Shown here: positions 35,677-44,393 of the stretch, piece by piece
Numbering within the stretch: position 1 is the first letter of the stretch
Layout: every line of letters begins with the position of its first letter
NCBI RefSeq assembly: GCF_003054325.1
Contig: NZ_QBKU01000008.1
Coordinates: forward strand, 1 to 64,000
Length of the DNA stretch: 64,000 nt
Source: Sulfitobacter mediterraneus
Lineage (GTDB): Bacteria > Pseudomonadota > Alphaproteobacteria > Rhodobacterales > Rhodobacteraceae
Direction: 5' to 3'
Position numbers and translations under genes: made by a program
The notes under the pieces: generated by a model
The model's input: the letters and a program-made list of their open reading frames with translations, nothing else
The model's database searches: none
What the model was told of the DNA's origin: nothing

Positions 35677-36296
35677 GGGCGATCAGGGATATGACCGTTC
35701 TTCACAAGCGGATTCAGCGGCGGCGCGCCCTTTCACTGTTTCAGATCGCAACGATCTTCGGTTTAGCGTTTGGCGCAGGTGCAATGGCCGACATCACCAA
35801 TTTTGAAACACCCGGCAACCTCAAACCCACCCATAAGATCGGTTGCGCGGCTTTGGCTGACATTGGCAATGAAATTACGCCAGCCGACCTTGTTCTGGGG
35901 TTTGAAACCTGCATCCACAAAGAAGAACACGCCGCAGCAGTAACCCTCTTGGCTATCATGCGGCTGCGTGCCCATTTTGACACCAAACGTGTCACCGACA
36001 AAACAGCGCATGGTGCCGGGCAGGTTCTGACCCTCAACGCACTCAGCCAAATAAGCGAACGTAAGAAGAAGTTTCTTTCCATGATCTTTGAACGGTCTAT
36101 GGCGCCGGGGGCGCAGCCCCATACAGCAATCTGTGAACATGCGCGAAGCAACGGCCCGCCAAGCTATATCCCTCATTACATGATCCAACACGGATTGGCC
36201 GCATTCAAAGACAAAGCCGGACCGGCATTGGTCGACCCTTTTGATGCCAAACGTGCGTGGCGCAACAGCCTGGAAGAATACTTCAAATGTACCTAG
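35673..36296 (+). CDS. Hypothetical secreted or anchored protein
   Basis: A 207-residue protein of unknown function. After a basic N-terminus, residues 19-39 are hydrophobic and end GAGAMADITNF, a plausible signal peptide. The mature part has four cysteines (GCAAL, ETCIH, AICEH and near the end FKCT) that could form disulfides in the periplasm. Its start overlaps the stop of the upstream gene, so the pair is co-translated. I do not know a family for it. Confidence 0.65.
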   Translation: MRAIRDMTVLHKRIQRRRALSLFQIATIFGLAFGAGAMADITNFETPGNLKPTHKIGCAALADIGNEITPADLVLGFETCIHKEEHAAAVTLLAIMRLRAHFDTKRVTDKTAHGAGQVLTLNALSQISERKKKFLSMIFERSMAPGAQPHTAICEHARSNGPPSYIPHYMIQHGLAAFKDKAGPALVDPFDAKRAWRNSLEEYFKCT

Positions 36297-36328
36297 CCGC
36301 CCTACAGATCCAAGCCTATAGGACGGCT
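36295..36328. terminator. Hairpin between convergent genes
   Basis: AGCCG-c-CCTA (36295-36304) can pair with TAGG-a-CGGCT (36319-36328), 9 pairs with one mismatch. It lies right after the stop of the plus-strand gene and before the convergent methyltransferase gene. No T-tract follows, so its role as a terminator is tentative. Confidence 0.35.
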
Positions 36329-36350
36329 GTATCACGCCAATCCCACGGGA

Positions 36351-37910
36351 TCAGAAATCCGTCGGTGCACCGCCTTCGGCCTTCCGGCGGGCTACGAAAT
36401 CAGCCAGTTCATCGCGGATCGCAATGTCCATTTCCGGCTCTTCAAAGCTGGTGATGATTTCCTTGAACATGTGGTGCGCTCGTTCCGGCGTCCAGATGCC
36501 GCCCGCCGCTTCCCAGCCTTCGTAGTTTTTCCAGTCACTGAGGAATGGCTGATAAAACGCGGTCGTATAACGATCCTGTGTGTGCTGGATGCCAAAGAAA
36601 TGGCCAGCGTTGCCCACGGATTTGATTGCGTCCAGCGCGATCTCATCCGGTCCGGTGGCGCAAATCTCGGGCTGCATATAGCGCTGGATCTGCTGCAACA
36701 CTTCGCAATCCATGATGAACTTCTCCGGCGAAGCGATCAGCCCCCCTTCGAGCCAACCTGCCGCGTGGTAGACCATATTTGTGCCCGACTGCACAGACGC
36801 CCAAAGGCTGTTGGAAGTTTCCCACATCGCCTGTCCGTCCGGCACGTTCGCCGCGCAAACCCCGGAAGAGCGCATCGGCAGCCCGTAAAACCGCGCCAAT
36901 TGCCCTGTCATCTGGGTCGCACGCATATACTCAGGCGTACCAAAGGCTGGTGCGCCGGATTTCATATCCACGTTAGACGTGAATGTACCGATTGCCACGG
37001 GGCAGCCGGGGTTGATGATCTGGGCCAGCACAATCGCACAAAGACCCTCGGCCAGCGATTGCGCCACGGCGCCCGACATTGTCACCGGGGCCATCGCCCC
37101 AGCCAAGGTGAAGGGTGTCACAACAAGCCCCTGGCCGCGCCGCGCCAAACGCATCCAGCCATCCATCATTGGGAAATCGTGTTTCAACGGCGAGGTGGAG
37201 TTGATGTTGGTGTACATGCGCGGGGTCGCGTCAAACTCATCGTGGGTCAGCCCGCCCGCGATGCGCACCATCTCCATCACATCCTCGACACGTTCTGCGC
37301 CCAGCGAATAGGCGTGCATGACTTTGTCCGTCAGCGTCAGCTTGTCAAAAAGCACATCAAGGTGGCGCACGGAAGCATGCACATCCACCGGCTCAACGGG
37401 ATAGCCACCGGCAAAGTGGATACAGTTGAAGTATTGCGTCAGCTTGAGCAGGTTGCGGCACATTTCACGGGTGCCGGGCACCTTTTTGCCAATTGACATA
37501 TCCCAATAGTTTGGCGGCGAAGACACGTTGCCAAACAACAGGTTGTTGCCGCCGACGGTGATTTTCCGTTTTTCGTTTCGCGGTGTCAGCGTGAACTCGG
37601 ACGGCGCCTTGCCGATCCACTCCATGACAAAGTCGCGGCCCATGCGAACATTTTCGCCATCGATCGTACAGCCCGCCTTACGCAGAATCTCAAGCGCCTC
37701 GGGGTTCAGAAACTCAATCCCGATCTCTTCGAGAATGCGCATTGCGCCGTCATGGATCGCTTCGACCCCTTCGGGGCTCAAAGGTTCGGTGGGACGGTCG
37801 ATATTCACCGGCGGATTCCACGGCATTTGTTCGATCACCGCGCTGCCGCGCCGGTCTTGTGCCCCTGCGCGGCCGCCGCCGCGGGTTCTGCGTTTGGGTG
37901 GCTGTGTCAT
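36351..37910 (-). CDS. MttB-family methyltransferase, non-pyrrolysine
   Basis: A 519-residue member of the trimethylamine methyltransferase superfamily. It matches the family throughout, for example EILEEIGIEFLNPEALEIL-like text near residue 65 and NINSTSPLKHDFPMMDGW near 240. The frame contains no in-frame amber codon, so it is the non-pyrrolysine form. The known members of that branch demethylate glycine betaine, proline betaine or related quaternary amines with a corrinoid protein. No corrinoid partner gene is in the window. GGAG is 10 bases upstream of the ATG at 37910. Confidence 0.85.
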   Translation of the reverse strand: MTQPPKRRTRGGGRAGAQDRRGSAVIEQMPWNPPVNIDRPTEPLSPEGVEAIHDGAMRILEEIGIEFLNPEALEILRKAGCTIDGENVRMGRDFVMEWIGKAPSEFTLTPRNEKRKITVGGNNLLFGNVSSPPNYWDMSIGKKVPGTREMCRNLLKLTQYFNCIHFAGGYPVEPVDVHASVRHLDVLFDKLTLTDKVMHAYSLGAERVEDVMEMVRIAGGLTHDEFDATPRMYTNINSTSPLKHDFPMMDGWMRLARRGQGLVVTPFTLAGAMAPVTMSGAVAQSLAEGLCAIVLAQIINPGCPVAIGTFTSNVDMKSGAPAFGTPEYMRATQMTGQLARFYGLPMRSSGVCAANVPDGQAMWETSNSLWASVQSGTNMVYHAAGWLEGGLIASPEKFIMDCEVLQQIQRYMQPEICATGPDEIALDAIKSVGNAGHFFGIQHTQDRYTTAFYQPFLSDWKNYEGWEAAGGIWTPERAHHMFKEIITSFEEPEMDIAIRDELADFVARRKAEGGAPTDF

Positions 37911-38016
37911 ATCGTTGTCTCCTGAGTTGATCTCAGAAGGCACCATCGCCTTGCACCCGGCCTTTCCATTCACGACGGCAAATGTCGTTTTTCATCTCCG
38001 GTCCAAAAATGCCAGA

Positions 38017-38712
38017 TTATTGGGCGTCCAGCCATTCCGGCAAATACCCGATGTCGGGGAGGACAACATCGGCGTGCGGCGCGAGATCGGCGCGGCTTGC
38101 CGGACCTGTCAAAACCCCGACACAGATCATGCCAGCCGCCCGTCCTGCATCCAGATCATGGGTGCTGTCGCCTACCATTGCAATCTGCGCAGCGGGCAAG
38201 CCGCATTGCGCGGCAAATGCATGCATCTGCCCCGGCGCAGGCTTGCCGCCATGACCGCTGTCGAATCCGGCCACAAAATCGAACATCTCAAGGATACCGG
38301 CCTGCAACAGATGTGCACGCGCCGGCATTTCCGCATCATTGGTGGCCACCCCAAGCGCCAGACCGCGGCGATGGAATTCGGTCAAAAGCGGGATCAGCGG
38401 CACCGCCTGTTGCTGCTGGGTGTTGGCCGCCTCTTCGTTCAGCATATCCTCAAGCGCCGCAAACGACATCTGCGGAAAATGCGGATGCAAGGCTTCTGTG
38501 ACCTCCCCAGCGGTGCTGGCAATCACAAGGCTGTCGGGGGCAAAGTTACGCTCTTGCATGTCAAATCCGATGGCGGCGCCAACGCGCCCGGCCTTGGCAT
38601 GATCGCCCTCACAGGCCCGCAACAAGAACGCATGTGCCCAGCTTTCCCATGTGGCGGCGAAATCGAACAAGGTGCCGTCCTTGTCGAACAAAAGGCCTTT
38701 GATATCAGTCAT
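38017..38712 (-). CDS. HAD-family phosphatase (phosphoglycolate phosphatase-like)
   Basis: A 231-residue haloacid dehalogenase-type hydrolase. Motif I is GLLFDKDGTLFDF (residues 6-18), with both aspartates. Motif II is the VATNDAE segment near 120, with Asn and no Thr/Ser at the usual spot. Motif III and IV are GKPAPGQM and MVGDSTHDL, with the two acidic residues. A helical cap lies between motifs I and II. It is close to Gph-like phosphatases, but the substrate is uncertain. It overlaps the DUF3572 gene upstream by 4 bases. Confidence 0.85.
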   Translation of the reverse strand: MTDIKGLLFDKDGTLFDFAATWESWAHAFLLRACEGDHAKAGRVGAAIGFDMQERNFAPDSLVIASTAGEVTEALHPHFPQMSFAALEDMLNEEAANTQQQQAVPLIPLLTEFHRRGLALGVATNDAEMPARAHLLQAGILEMFDFVAGFDSGHGGKPAPGQMHAFAAQCGLPAAQIAMVGDSTHDLDAGRAAGMICVGVLTGPASRADLAPHADVVLPDIGYLPEWLDAQ

Positions 38713-38993
38713 GTCCAGTTCACCTGTTCTCCGCCGGGCAGGGCCATGCGGGCTTGCATCAGTTGATCGTAGGGAATCGCGGCGCTGTCACAAAAGCTGA
38801 TCACCCAGGCATCATCCATCATCAGAAAATCCAAAACCGCCCCCAGAAAGGCCGGATCGCCGGCCCGTTCACGCAGATCAGATTCCGATGCGCCCGTGCT
38901 GCCCAGAAAGGTCGGCATAAGGTCGTCATTGGCCGCCAGCCAGGCCAAAGCCCGCAGCGCCAGAGTTTCAGCAGCATCAACAGAGAGTGTCAT
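38709..38993 (-). CDS. DUF3572 family protein
   Basis: A 94-residue protein that fits the alphaproteobacterial DUF3572 family: AETLALRALAWLAANDDLMPTFLGSTG at the start and AVLDFLMMDDAWVISFC in the middle. It is all-helical and has no known function. It overlaps the HAD phosphatase gene by 4 bases, and both point away from the plus-strand diguanylate cyclase gene. Confidence 0.85.
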   Translation of the reverse strand: MTLSVDAAETLALRALAWLAANDDLMPTFLGSTGASESDLRERAGDPAFLGAVLDFLMMDDAWVISFCDSAAIPYDQLMQARMALPGGEQVNWT

Positions 38994-39029
38994 AACGTGA
39001 TCCGGTTTTCAGGGCATCGCAACGGTTTG

Positions 39030-39037
39030 TTAACCAT
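39030..39037. promoter_or_regulatory. CtrA-like half-site
   Basis: TTAACCAT lies 53 bases upstream of the PleD-like gene in the divergent promoter region. This octamer resembles the half-site of CtrA, the alphaproteobacterial cell-cycle regulator. One half-site is weak evidence, but control of a PleD-type gene by CtrA would be sensible. Confidence 0.3.
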
Positions 39038-39090
39038 TAGGGCCAAATACAGGGACATGGAAATGCAAATCATGTCGGAAAGGACGCCGC

Positions 39091-40494
39091 GTGCAGGGTA
39101 AGATCCTCATCGTGGATTCAATTGCCACCAACCGGATCGTGCTGAAGGTCAAGCTGGCCGCGGCATGCTATACGGTTGTGCAGGCGTCCTGCGTGAAAAA
39201 CGCGCTGACGATGGCCGAAATCCACATGCCGGATCTGGTGATCTGTGCAATGACCCTGTCTGACGGAGAGGCCGCTGACCTTTGCCGGGCGATGCGCCGC
39301 AACCCGGTGACCCGGCCGATCTGCGTTTTGGCCTTGCAAGGCACAGGTGATGCTGCATCGCGGGTGGCTCTGCTTAAGGCCGGTGCGCAGGATGTTCTGC
39401 CCAAACCATTGGACGACACGCTGCTGCTCGGGCGGGTGCGCAGCCTGCTTCGGGCGCAAAACGCCGATGCCGAATGGCAATTGCGCGAAGACACCAGCCG
39501 CGCGCTGGGTTTGGCAGAGCATGACACTCCCTACGCGGAACAGGGCCGCACGATGTTTGTCTGCGCAAGCCCCGGCACCGCGCACAGTTGGGCCATCCAG
39601 ATGCGCCCTCACCTCAATCAACAGATCACACAGACCGCACCTGACACCTTGATGCAGACCCTGCAAAAGGGCGCCCTGCCCGATACGTTTGTGCTGATCC
39701 TGCCCGGGGAACGGGACGCGGCGCAATCCATGCTCAGGTGCATCGCCGCCTTGCGGGCCAATGCCCAGACCCGCCACGCCGGTGTTTTGGTTTTGCAAAC
39801 CAAACCCGACGCCGAGATTGGCGCCTCGGCGCTGGATCTGGGGGCCGATGACCTGATGACAGCCGGGTTCAATCCGGCCGAACTGTCATTGCGGCTCAAG
39901 GCCCTGCTGCGCCGCAAACGCATCGGTGAACAAATGCGCGCCACGGTGCGCACAGGGCTGAAAGCCGCAGTCAACGATCCGCTGACCGGCCTCTATAACC
40001 GGCGTTATGCCATGCCCTATCTGGCGCAGATGGCCGTGCGGGCACGGGACAATGGCACATCCTTTGCTGTGATGATTGCAGATCTGGACCATTTCAAACG
40101 GATCAACGATCAATTTGGCCATGCCTCGGGGGATGCGGTTCTGGTCGCGGTTGCGCACCGGCTGCGCGGATGTCTGCGCAAGACGGATATGGTGGCCCGG
40201 ATCGGCGGTGAGGAATTTCTGATCGTCACCCCTGCCCCGACACTGGCCCAAGCACAAACCGCCGCGCTGCGGGTGTGCGATGCGATCTCTTCCAGCGCGA
40301 TCAACCTGCCGCCCCCACACGCCCCCGTCACCATCACGGCCAGCATTGGCATGGCGCTTTGTGATCTTGACCGGCACCCGGCCAAAGACTGCGACGACAT
40401 TGGCGAGGCATTGCTCGCGCAGGCCGACAAGGCGCTATATGCCGCAAAGGGGCGCGGACGCAATCAGGTGAAACTGGGGCGTCCTGCCGCATAA
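39091..40494 (+). CDS. PleD-like diguanylate cyclase with degenerate receivers
   Basis: A 467-residue protein with the REC-REC-GGDEF order of Caulobacter PleD. The first receiver begins KILIVDSIATNR, and the place of the phosphoacceptor Asp53 is Ala53 (LVICAMTLS). The conserved KP pair (LPKPLDD) is still there. The second receiver (about 150-280) also lacks an obvious acceptor. The GGDEF domain has DPLTGLYNRR, IADLDHFKRIND, an RKTD inhibitory site and an intact GGEEF motif near residue 370. Diguanylate cyclase activity is likely, but not by phosphorylation at the usual site. It starts with GTG and has AAGGA upstream. Confidence 0.9.
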   Translation: MQGKILIVDSIATNRIVLKVKLAAACYTVVQASCVKNALTMAEIHMPDLVICAMTLSDGEAADLCRAMRRNPVTRPICVLALQGTGDAASRVALLKAGAQDVLPKPLDDTLLLGRVRSLLRAQNADAEWQLREDTSRALGLAEHDTPYAEQGRTMFVCASPGTAHSWAIQMRPHLNQQITQTAPDTLMQTLQKGALPDTFVLILPGERDAAQSMLRCIAALRANAQTRHAGVLVLQTKPDAEIGASALDLGADDLMTAGFNPAELSLRLKALLRRKRIGEQMRATVRTGLKAAVNDPLTGLYNRRYAMPYLAQMAVRARDNGTSFAVMIADLDHFKRINDQFGHASGDAVLVAVAHRLRGCLRKTDMVARIGGEEFLIVTPAPTLAQAQTAALRVCDAISSSAINLPPPHAPVTITASIGMALCDLDRHPAKDCDDIGEALLAQADKALYAAKGRGRNQVKLGRPAA

Positions 40495-40507
40495 GATGAG
40501 TGCACAA

Positions 40508-40563
40508 CCGTAAGGCGAGAGGTCAAAAGAAATTCAACTTTAACGATTGCTATCCGTAAGGCG
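40508..40563. repeat. Direct repeat of 10 bases
   Basis: CCGTAAGGCG occurs at 40508-40517 and again at 40554-40563 in the short gap between the diguanylate cyclase and DMT transporter genes. The 46-base period is not a whole number of helical turns that I would call significant. Function unknown. Confidence 0.35.
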
Positions 40564-40581
40564 CCATCTTAGTCTGCCCTG

Positions 40582-41508
40582 ATGACCCAGGACAAACCGC
40601 TCATCGGAATTGCGCTCATGCTCGGATTTTGCGCGGTCGCCCCTTTTGGCGATGCCGTGGCCAAGATCCTTGGCACGTCAGTACCACTGGCGGAGGTGGT
40701 TTTGATCCGATTTGCGGTACAAACACTGATCCTGTTCCCGCTGGTCTGGAGCACGGGCCGCATCTGGCGAATGCGCGGCCGTATCCTTTGGCTCACGGCG
40801 TTTCGCACGGTTCTTCATATCATCGGTATCGCCGCAATGTTCACCGCTTTGCAATATCTGCCATTGGCCGACGCAGTGGCGATTGTCTTTGTCATGCCGT
40901 TCTTCATGTTGTTGCTCGGCAAATTTATCTTGAACGAAGAGGTCGGCAGCCGCCGCCTGATGGCCTGTATCATCGGCTTTATCGGCACGCTTTTTGTGGT
41001 GCAGCCCAGTTTCGTCAATGTCGGCTGGCCCGCGCTTTTGCCGGTTTTTGTCGCCGCCAACTTTTCCGTCTTTATGCTTGTCACCCGCCAGATCGCCAAG
41101 GAGACCGACCCGATCGGATCACAAGCGGTCAGCGGTCTGATTGCCGTTGCGATTATGGTGCCGGTGATCTGGGCCGGATCCGGGCATGGGCTGAACCCGC
41201 TCGACATGATCAAACCCAGCGCTGAGGAATGGGGGCTGCTGATCGCCATTGGCGTATTGGGTACCGGCGCACATTTGCTCATGTGCTGGTCACTACGCTA
41301 TGCGCCATCGGCCACTCTTGCCCCGATGCAATACCTCGAAATCCCGGTCGCGACCTTGCTTGGCTTTATATTCTTCAAAGACCTGCCAAATCAGCTCGCC
41401 AGCCTCGGCATCGTGATCACCATGGCGTCGGGTCTCTATATTATCTACCGCGAGCAGGCCACCGCGCGGCGTCTGGCTGGCAAAGCGCCGCAACCACATC
41501 AGGCATAA
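40582..41508 (+). CDS. DMT-superfamily transporter (EamA type)
   Basis: A 308-residue inner-membrane protein with about ten helices in two EamA repeats. Family features are GDAVAKILGTSVPLAEVVLIRF near the start and ALQYLPLADAVAIVFVMPFFMLLLGKFILNE in the first repeat, mirrored by SATLAPMQYLEIPVATLLGFIFFKDLPN in the second. It probably exports a small metabolite. Its 3' end overlaps the convergent thiamine diphosphokinase gene by 68 bases (41441-41508). Confidence 0.9.
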   Translation: MTQDKPLIGIALMLGFCAVAPFGDAVAKILGTSVPLAEVVLIRFAVQTLILFPLVWSTGRIWRMRGRILWLTAFRTVLHIIGIAAMFTALQYLPLADAVAIVFVMPFFMLLLGKFILNEEVGSRRLMACIIGFIGTLFVVQPSFVNVGWPALLPVFVAANFSVFMLVTRQIAKETDPIGSQAVSGLIAVAIMVPVIWAGSGHGLNPLDMIKPSAEEWGLLIAIGVLGTGAHLLMCWSLRYAPSATLAPMQYLEIPVATLLGFIFFKDLPNQLASLGIVITMASGLYIIYREQATARRLAGKAPQPHQA

Positions 41509-42133
41509 GCCGCCGCGGCACGATCAGTGCCAGACCGGGCTGTTCCATCTGCAAAGACATTGGCCCGGTTGCGGCATTGGACGTGCCGATCTTTTCCCCC
41601 AGGGCAAAGTTCAGCCCTTCGATGGGCCATTGCAAACCTGTAGATCGCCCCGTTGCGTCCGCCAGCGGAAAAAGCGATACGACCTCTCCTGCCCGTGTAG
41701 GCAATGCAATTTTGGGCGGTGCCAGCAAGATCACCTCATCCCCCGCCAATAGAACACAAGGCCGGTCAGCAAACGCCAACAGCCCGTGCAGCGCGGCAAG
41801 CTGATGGTCAATCCGCCCCCCCATGAAGCCAACACCAACAATCACAGGGGCATCGATCCGCGCCAATGCCTTTTCAAAATCTGTGGTGTCTTGTTCGTCA
41901 ATCCGGTGCAGGCGCGACTGCGGGATTTGGTCCAGTACTGCGGCGGGCGCACTGTCAAAATCGCCCAAAACCGCTTTGGGCATCACACCGGCCTGCAAGG
42001 CCAAGACCACACCGCCATCCGCAGCCACGCAAATCGGTGCCAGACTTAATACATCATTAAGATCATCTGTGGTCGCCTCTCCACCACCTATGAGGGTGAT
42101 TGCGGCAGAACTGTGTATAATGGGGTCAATCAT
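41441..42133 (-). CDS. Thiamine diphosphokinase
   Basis: A 230-residue enzyme that makes thiamine diphosphate from thiamine and ATP. The catalytic N-terminal half shows ITLIGGGEATTDDL, CVAADGG (about 34-40), VLGDFDSAP (about 56-64) and the DEQDTTDFEKAL block (about 78-89), which are the family's substrate and metal sites. A GGRIDHQLAAL segment follows near 105. The C-terminal part is the thiamine-binding beta domain. The length is usual for the family. The 68-base overlap with the convergent transporter gene is in the last 22 codons. Confidence 0.92.
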   Translation of the reverse strand: MIDPIIHSSAAITLIGGGEATTDDLNDVLSLAPICVAADGGVVLALQAGVMPKAVLGDFDSAPAAVLDQIPQSRLHRIDEQDTTDFEKALARIDAPVIVGVGFMGGRIDHQLAALHGLLAFADRPCVLLAGDEVILLAPPKIALPTRAGEVVSLFPLADATGRSTGLQWPIEGLNFALGEKIGTSNAATGPMSLQMEQPGLALIVPRRLMPDVVAALCQPDAARWPARGR

Positions 42134-42271
42134 GGCAGATTAACTTGCTTTTCGGAAACTGGTCACAATCTCGCCTTGAAATGATACGGTGGTTGGCACA
42201 GATTCGGGCCGCTTTGGTCTTGGATATCGTGGTAAACGGTAACCTGCAAAACCGCAGAGGACGAGCATCCG

Positions 42272-44323
42272 ATGATGAGTAATAACAAAATTCTAACGGT
42301 TTCCTACGGCACTTTCTCGTGCACGTTGGAAGGTTTCGAAGATTCTTTTGGCACCATGAAGGCCATTGCGGAGTATTTCCGCGATCTTGCCTCTGATGAC
42401 CGATACTTTGGTGCCGAACCGCCGCAGCCCGATGCAGAGATGCTGGCGCGGATCGCCCAAAAGGAAATGACCCGCCGGGTTGAGGCCCGCGAGCAGGACG
42501 GCAAGATCGTGCTGAGCGCCCATGAGCAAAACGAGGCTGTTCCGGCGCCTGCCGCAGCAGCGATTGCAGCCCCAGCCGCCGCTGTTGTTGCCGCAGCCCC
42601 TGCCGTGCAACTGCCGCAAGAGGATGTCGCCGTTGCCGAGGCACCGGTTGTGATCTCGACCGCTGCACCGGCAGACATCGCTGATGTGCAACCCGCCGCA
42701 GAAGAGCCAGCCCCCGCCGCCCAAGACACGGCAGTGGACACACCCGACATCGTGCCCGGCCAGCCGGACGCCGAGGTCGAGGCCTTCTTTGCCGAAGCGG
42801 ACCACGCGGATGCAAACGACACATTCGAAGATCAAGACACACTTTCCCCATCTGCCCCTGTGGCGGCTTCTGCTCGGGTTGCCACGGTCGCGGCGGCGGT
42901 ATCGGAGGACGCAGAAGCGTCTGACGTACTGCCCACAGAAGAGATTTCCTCTGCCTCTGTGACACCCAAGGAAGACAGTATTGCCGCAAAACTACAGCGC
43001 ATCCGCGCCGTTGTTGCACAGAACGAAGTGGCCGAAGAGGAAGCCGACTTCCTTGAGGACGAACACGCTGATGCCGCGCAAGCCGATGAGCCTGTTGCAG
43101 ATGTACAAGACGACGATGAGGTGGATTCCATCCTCAGCGCCTTGAGCAACACAGACATCGACGACGATGACAGCTTTGAGGACGACGCAGCCGAGGTGGA
43201 AACCGCACAAGACACAGCGGAAGATGACGCCGACGATGACGAACTTGCCTCAAGCCTGAGCAACCTCTTTGACGAAGAAGACGTCAAGCCAGCCGATGCT
43301 GACGCATTGGCCGACCTTGCAGCGCTGGCTGATGCAGATGACGCAGACACCGCAGATGAGGCAAAAGCCCCAGCTGCACGGGTGATCAAGGTCAACCGCG
43401 CCGAGCTGGAAGCCGCATTGAAAGACGATGGTCAGGACACCGGTGAAACGCCTGCCGAGGATGTCTCAGCGCTGGACCAGATTGCGCCATCCAAGACCGA
43501 TGAAACTGCGCTGACCCAAGAAGACGAAGAAGATCTGGTTGCAGAGCTGTCTTCGCTTGAGGCGGAGTTGGAAGAAGACACAGCCACAGCCGCGCCCGAG
43601 ATTGCGGAAGAGGCACCTGCCCCAGCCGCCGCCCGCCGCGTGCTGCCATCCATTGACGAGGATGACCAAAGCTCTGACGTCAATCGTTTGTTGGCCGAAA
43701 CCGATCAGCAAATGGACGAGCCTGAAAGCGCAACGCGCCGCGATGCCTTTGCCCATTTGCGTGCCGCAGTGGCCGCGAAAAAGGCCGATGTCGCGATGGG
43801 TCAGCCAGAGACCGAGGACGGTGATGACGACGCCTATCGCAGTGATCTGGCCGAAGTGGTGCGTCCGCGCCGCCCAAGCTCGGAAGGCCGCACCAAGCGT
43901 CCCGGCGACAACCGCCCGGCGCCACTGAAACTGGTCGCGGAGCAGCGCATTGATGTGGCCCGCCCCGCCGCCGAAGGTCCGGTGCGCCCGCGCCGTGTCG
44001 CGGCTGTGGCTGATCCTGTCGAAACGCCGGATGGTGAAAGCTTTGCCGATTATGCTGCTGAAATGGGCGCGACCAAGCTGCCCGAACTTCTCGAAGCGGC
44101 AGCGGCCTATATGTCCTTTGTTGAGGGTCGCAAGCAATTCTCGCGTCCACAACTGATGACCAAAGTGCGTCAGGTCAGCGCCGAAGACGGGTTCAGCCGC
44201 GAAGACGGTCTGCGCTCCTTTGGGCAGCTGCTGCGCTCTGGCAAGATCGAAAAGATCAAAGGTGGCCGGTTCACCGTATCTGACGACATCGGTTATCGCC
44301 CCGGCGAACGCGCAGCGGGCTAA
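42272..44323 (+). CDS. Long acidic protein with conserved ends and winged-helix-like C-terminus
   Basis: A 683-residue protein typical of Rhodobacterales, with no function I know. The first 70 residues are well ordered (ILTVSYGTFSCTLEGFEDSF and RDLASDDRYFGAEPP). Residues of about 90-480 are low-complexity and rich in Asp, Glu and Ala, probably disordered. About 605-672 looks like a winged helix: LPELLEAAAAYMSFVEGRKQ, then FSRPQLMTKVRQV, FSREDGLRSFGQLL and KIEKIKGGRFTV. The start may be 42272 or 42275 (ATGATG). A strong terminator follows the gene. Confidence 0.75.
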   Translation: MMSNNKILTVSYGTFSCTLEGFEDSFGTMKAIAEYFRDLASDDRYFGAEPPQPDAEMLARIAQKEMTRRVEAREQDGKIVLSAHEQNEAVPAPAAAAIAAPAAAVVAAAPAVQLPQEDVAVAEAPVVISTAAPADIADVQPAAEEPAPAAQDTAVDTPDIVPGQPDAEVEAFFAEADHADANDTFEDQDTLSPSAPVAASARVATVAAAVSEDAEASDVLPTEEISSASVTPKEDSIAAKLQRIRAVVAQNEVAEEEADFLEDEHADAAQADEPVADVQDDDEVDSILSALSNTDIDDDDSFEDDAAEVETAQDTAEDDADDDELASSLSNLFDEEDVKPADADALADLAALADADDADTADEAKAPAARVIKVNRAELEAALKDDGQDTGETPAEDVSALDQIAPSKTDETALTQEDEEDLVAELSSLEAELEEDTATAAPEIAEEAPAPAAARRVLPSIDEDDQSSDVNRLLAETDQQMDEPESATRRDAFAHLRAAVAAKKADVAMGQPETEDGDDDAYRSDLAEVVRPRRPSSEGRTKRPGDNRPAPLKLVAEQRIDVARPAAEGPVRPRRVAAVADPVETPDGESFADYAAEMGATKLPELLEAAAAYMSFVEGRKQFSRPQLMTKVRQVSAEDGFSREDGLRSFGQLLRSGKIEKIKGGRFTVSDDIGYRPGERAAG

Positions 44324-44345
44324 CCCCCTGATATCAAAAATACAA

Positions 44346-44372
44346 AAGGCGGCCCTTCGTGGCCGCCTTTTT
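44346..44372 (+). terminator. Rho-independent terminator
   Basis: AAGGCGGCC (44346-44354) and GGCCGCCTT (44361-44369) form a perfect 9-base stem with a 6-base loop, followed by T residues. It ends the transcript of the acidic protein gene. An A-run before the stem could make it work for the convergent DUF2842 transcript as well. Confidence 0.85.
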
Positions 44373-44393
44373 CGTTTTCGAGAAGAACGAGAA

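Noticed and set aside
36351..37910. Pyrrolysine-containing MttB
   Set aside because: The frame reads through without an in-frame TAG, so no pyrrolysine is expected.
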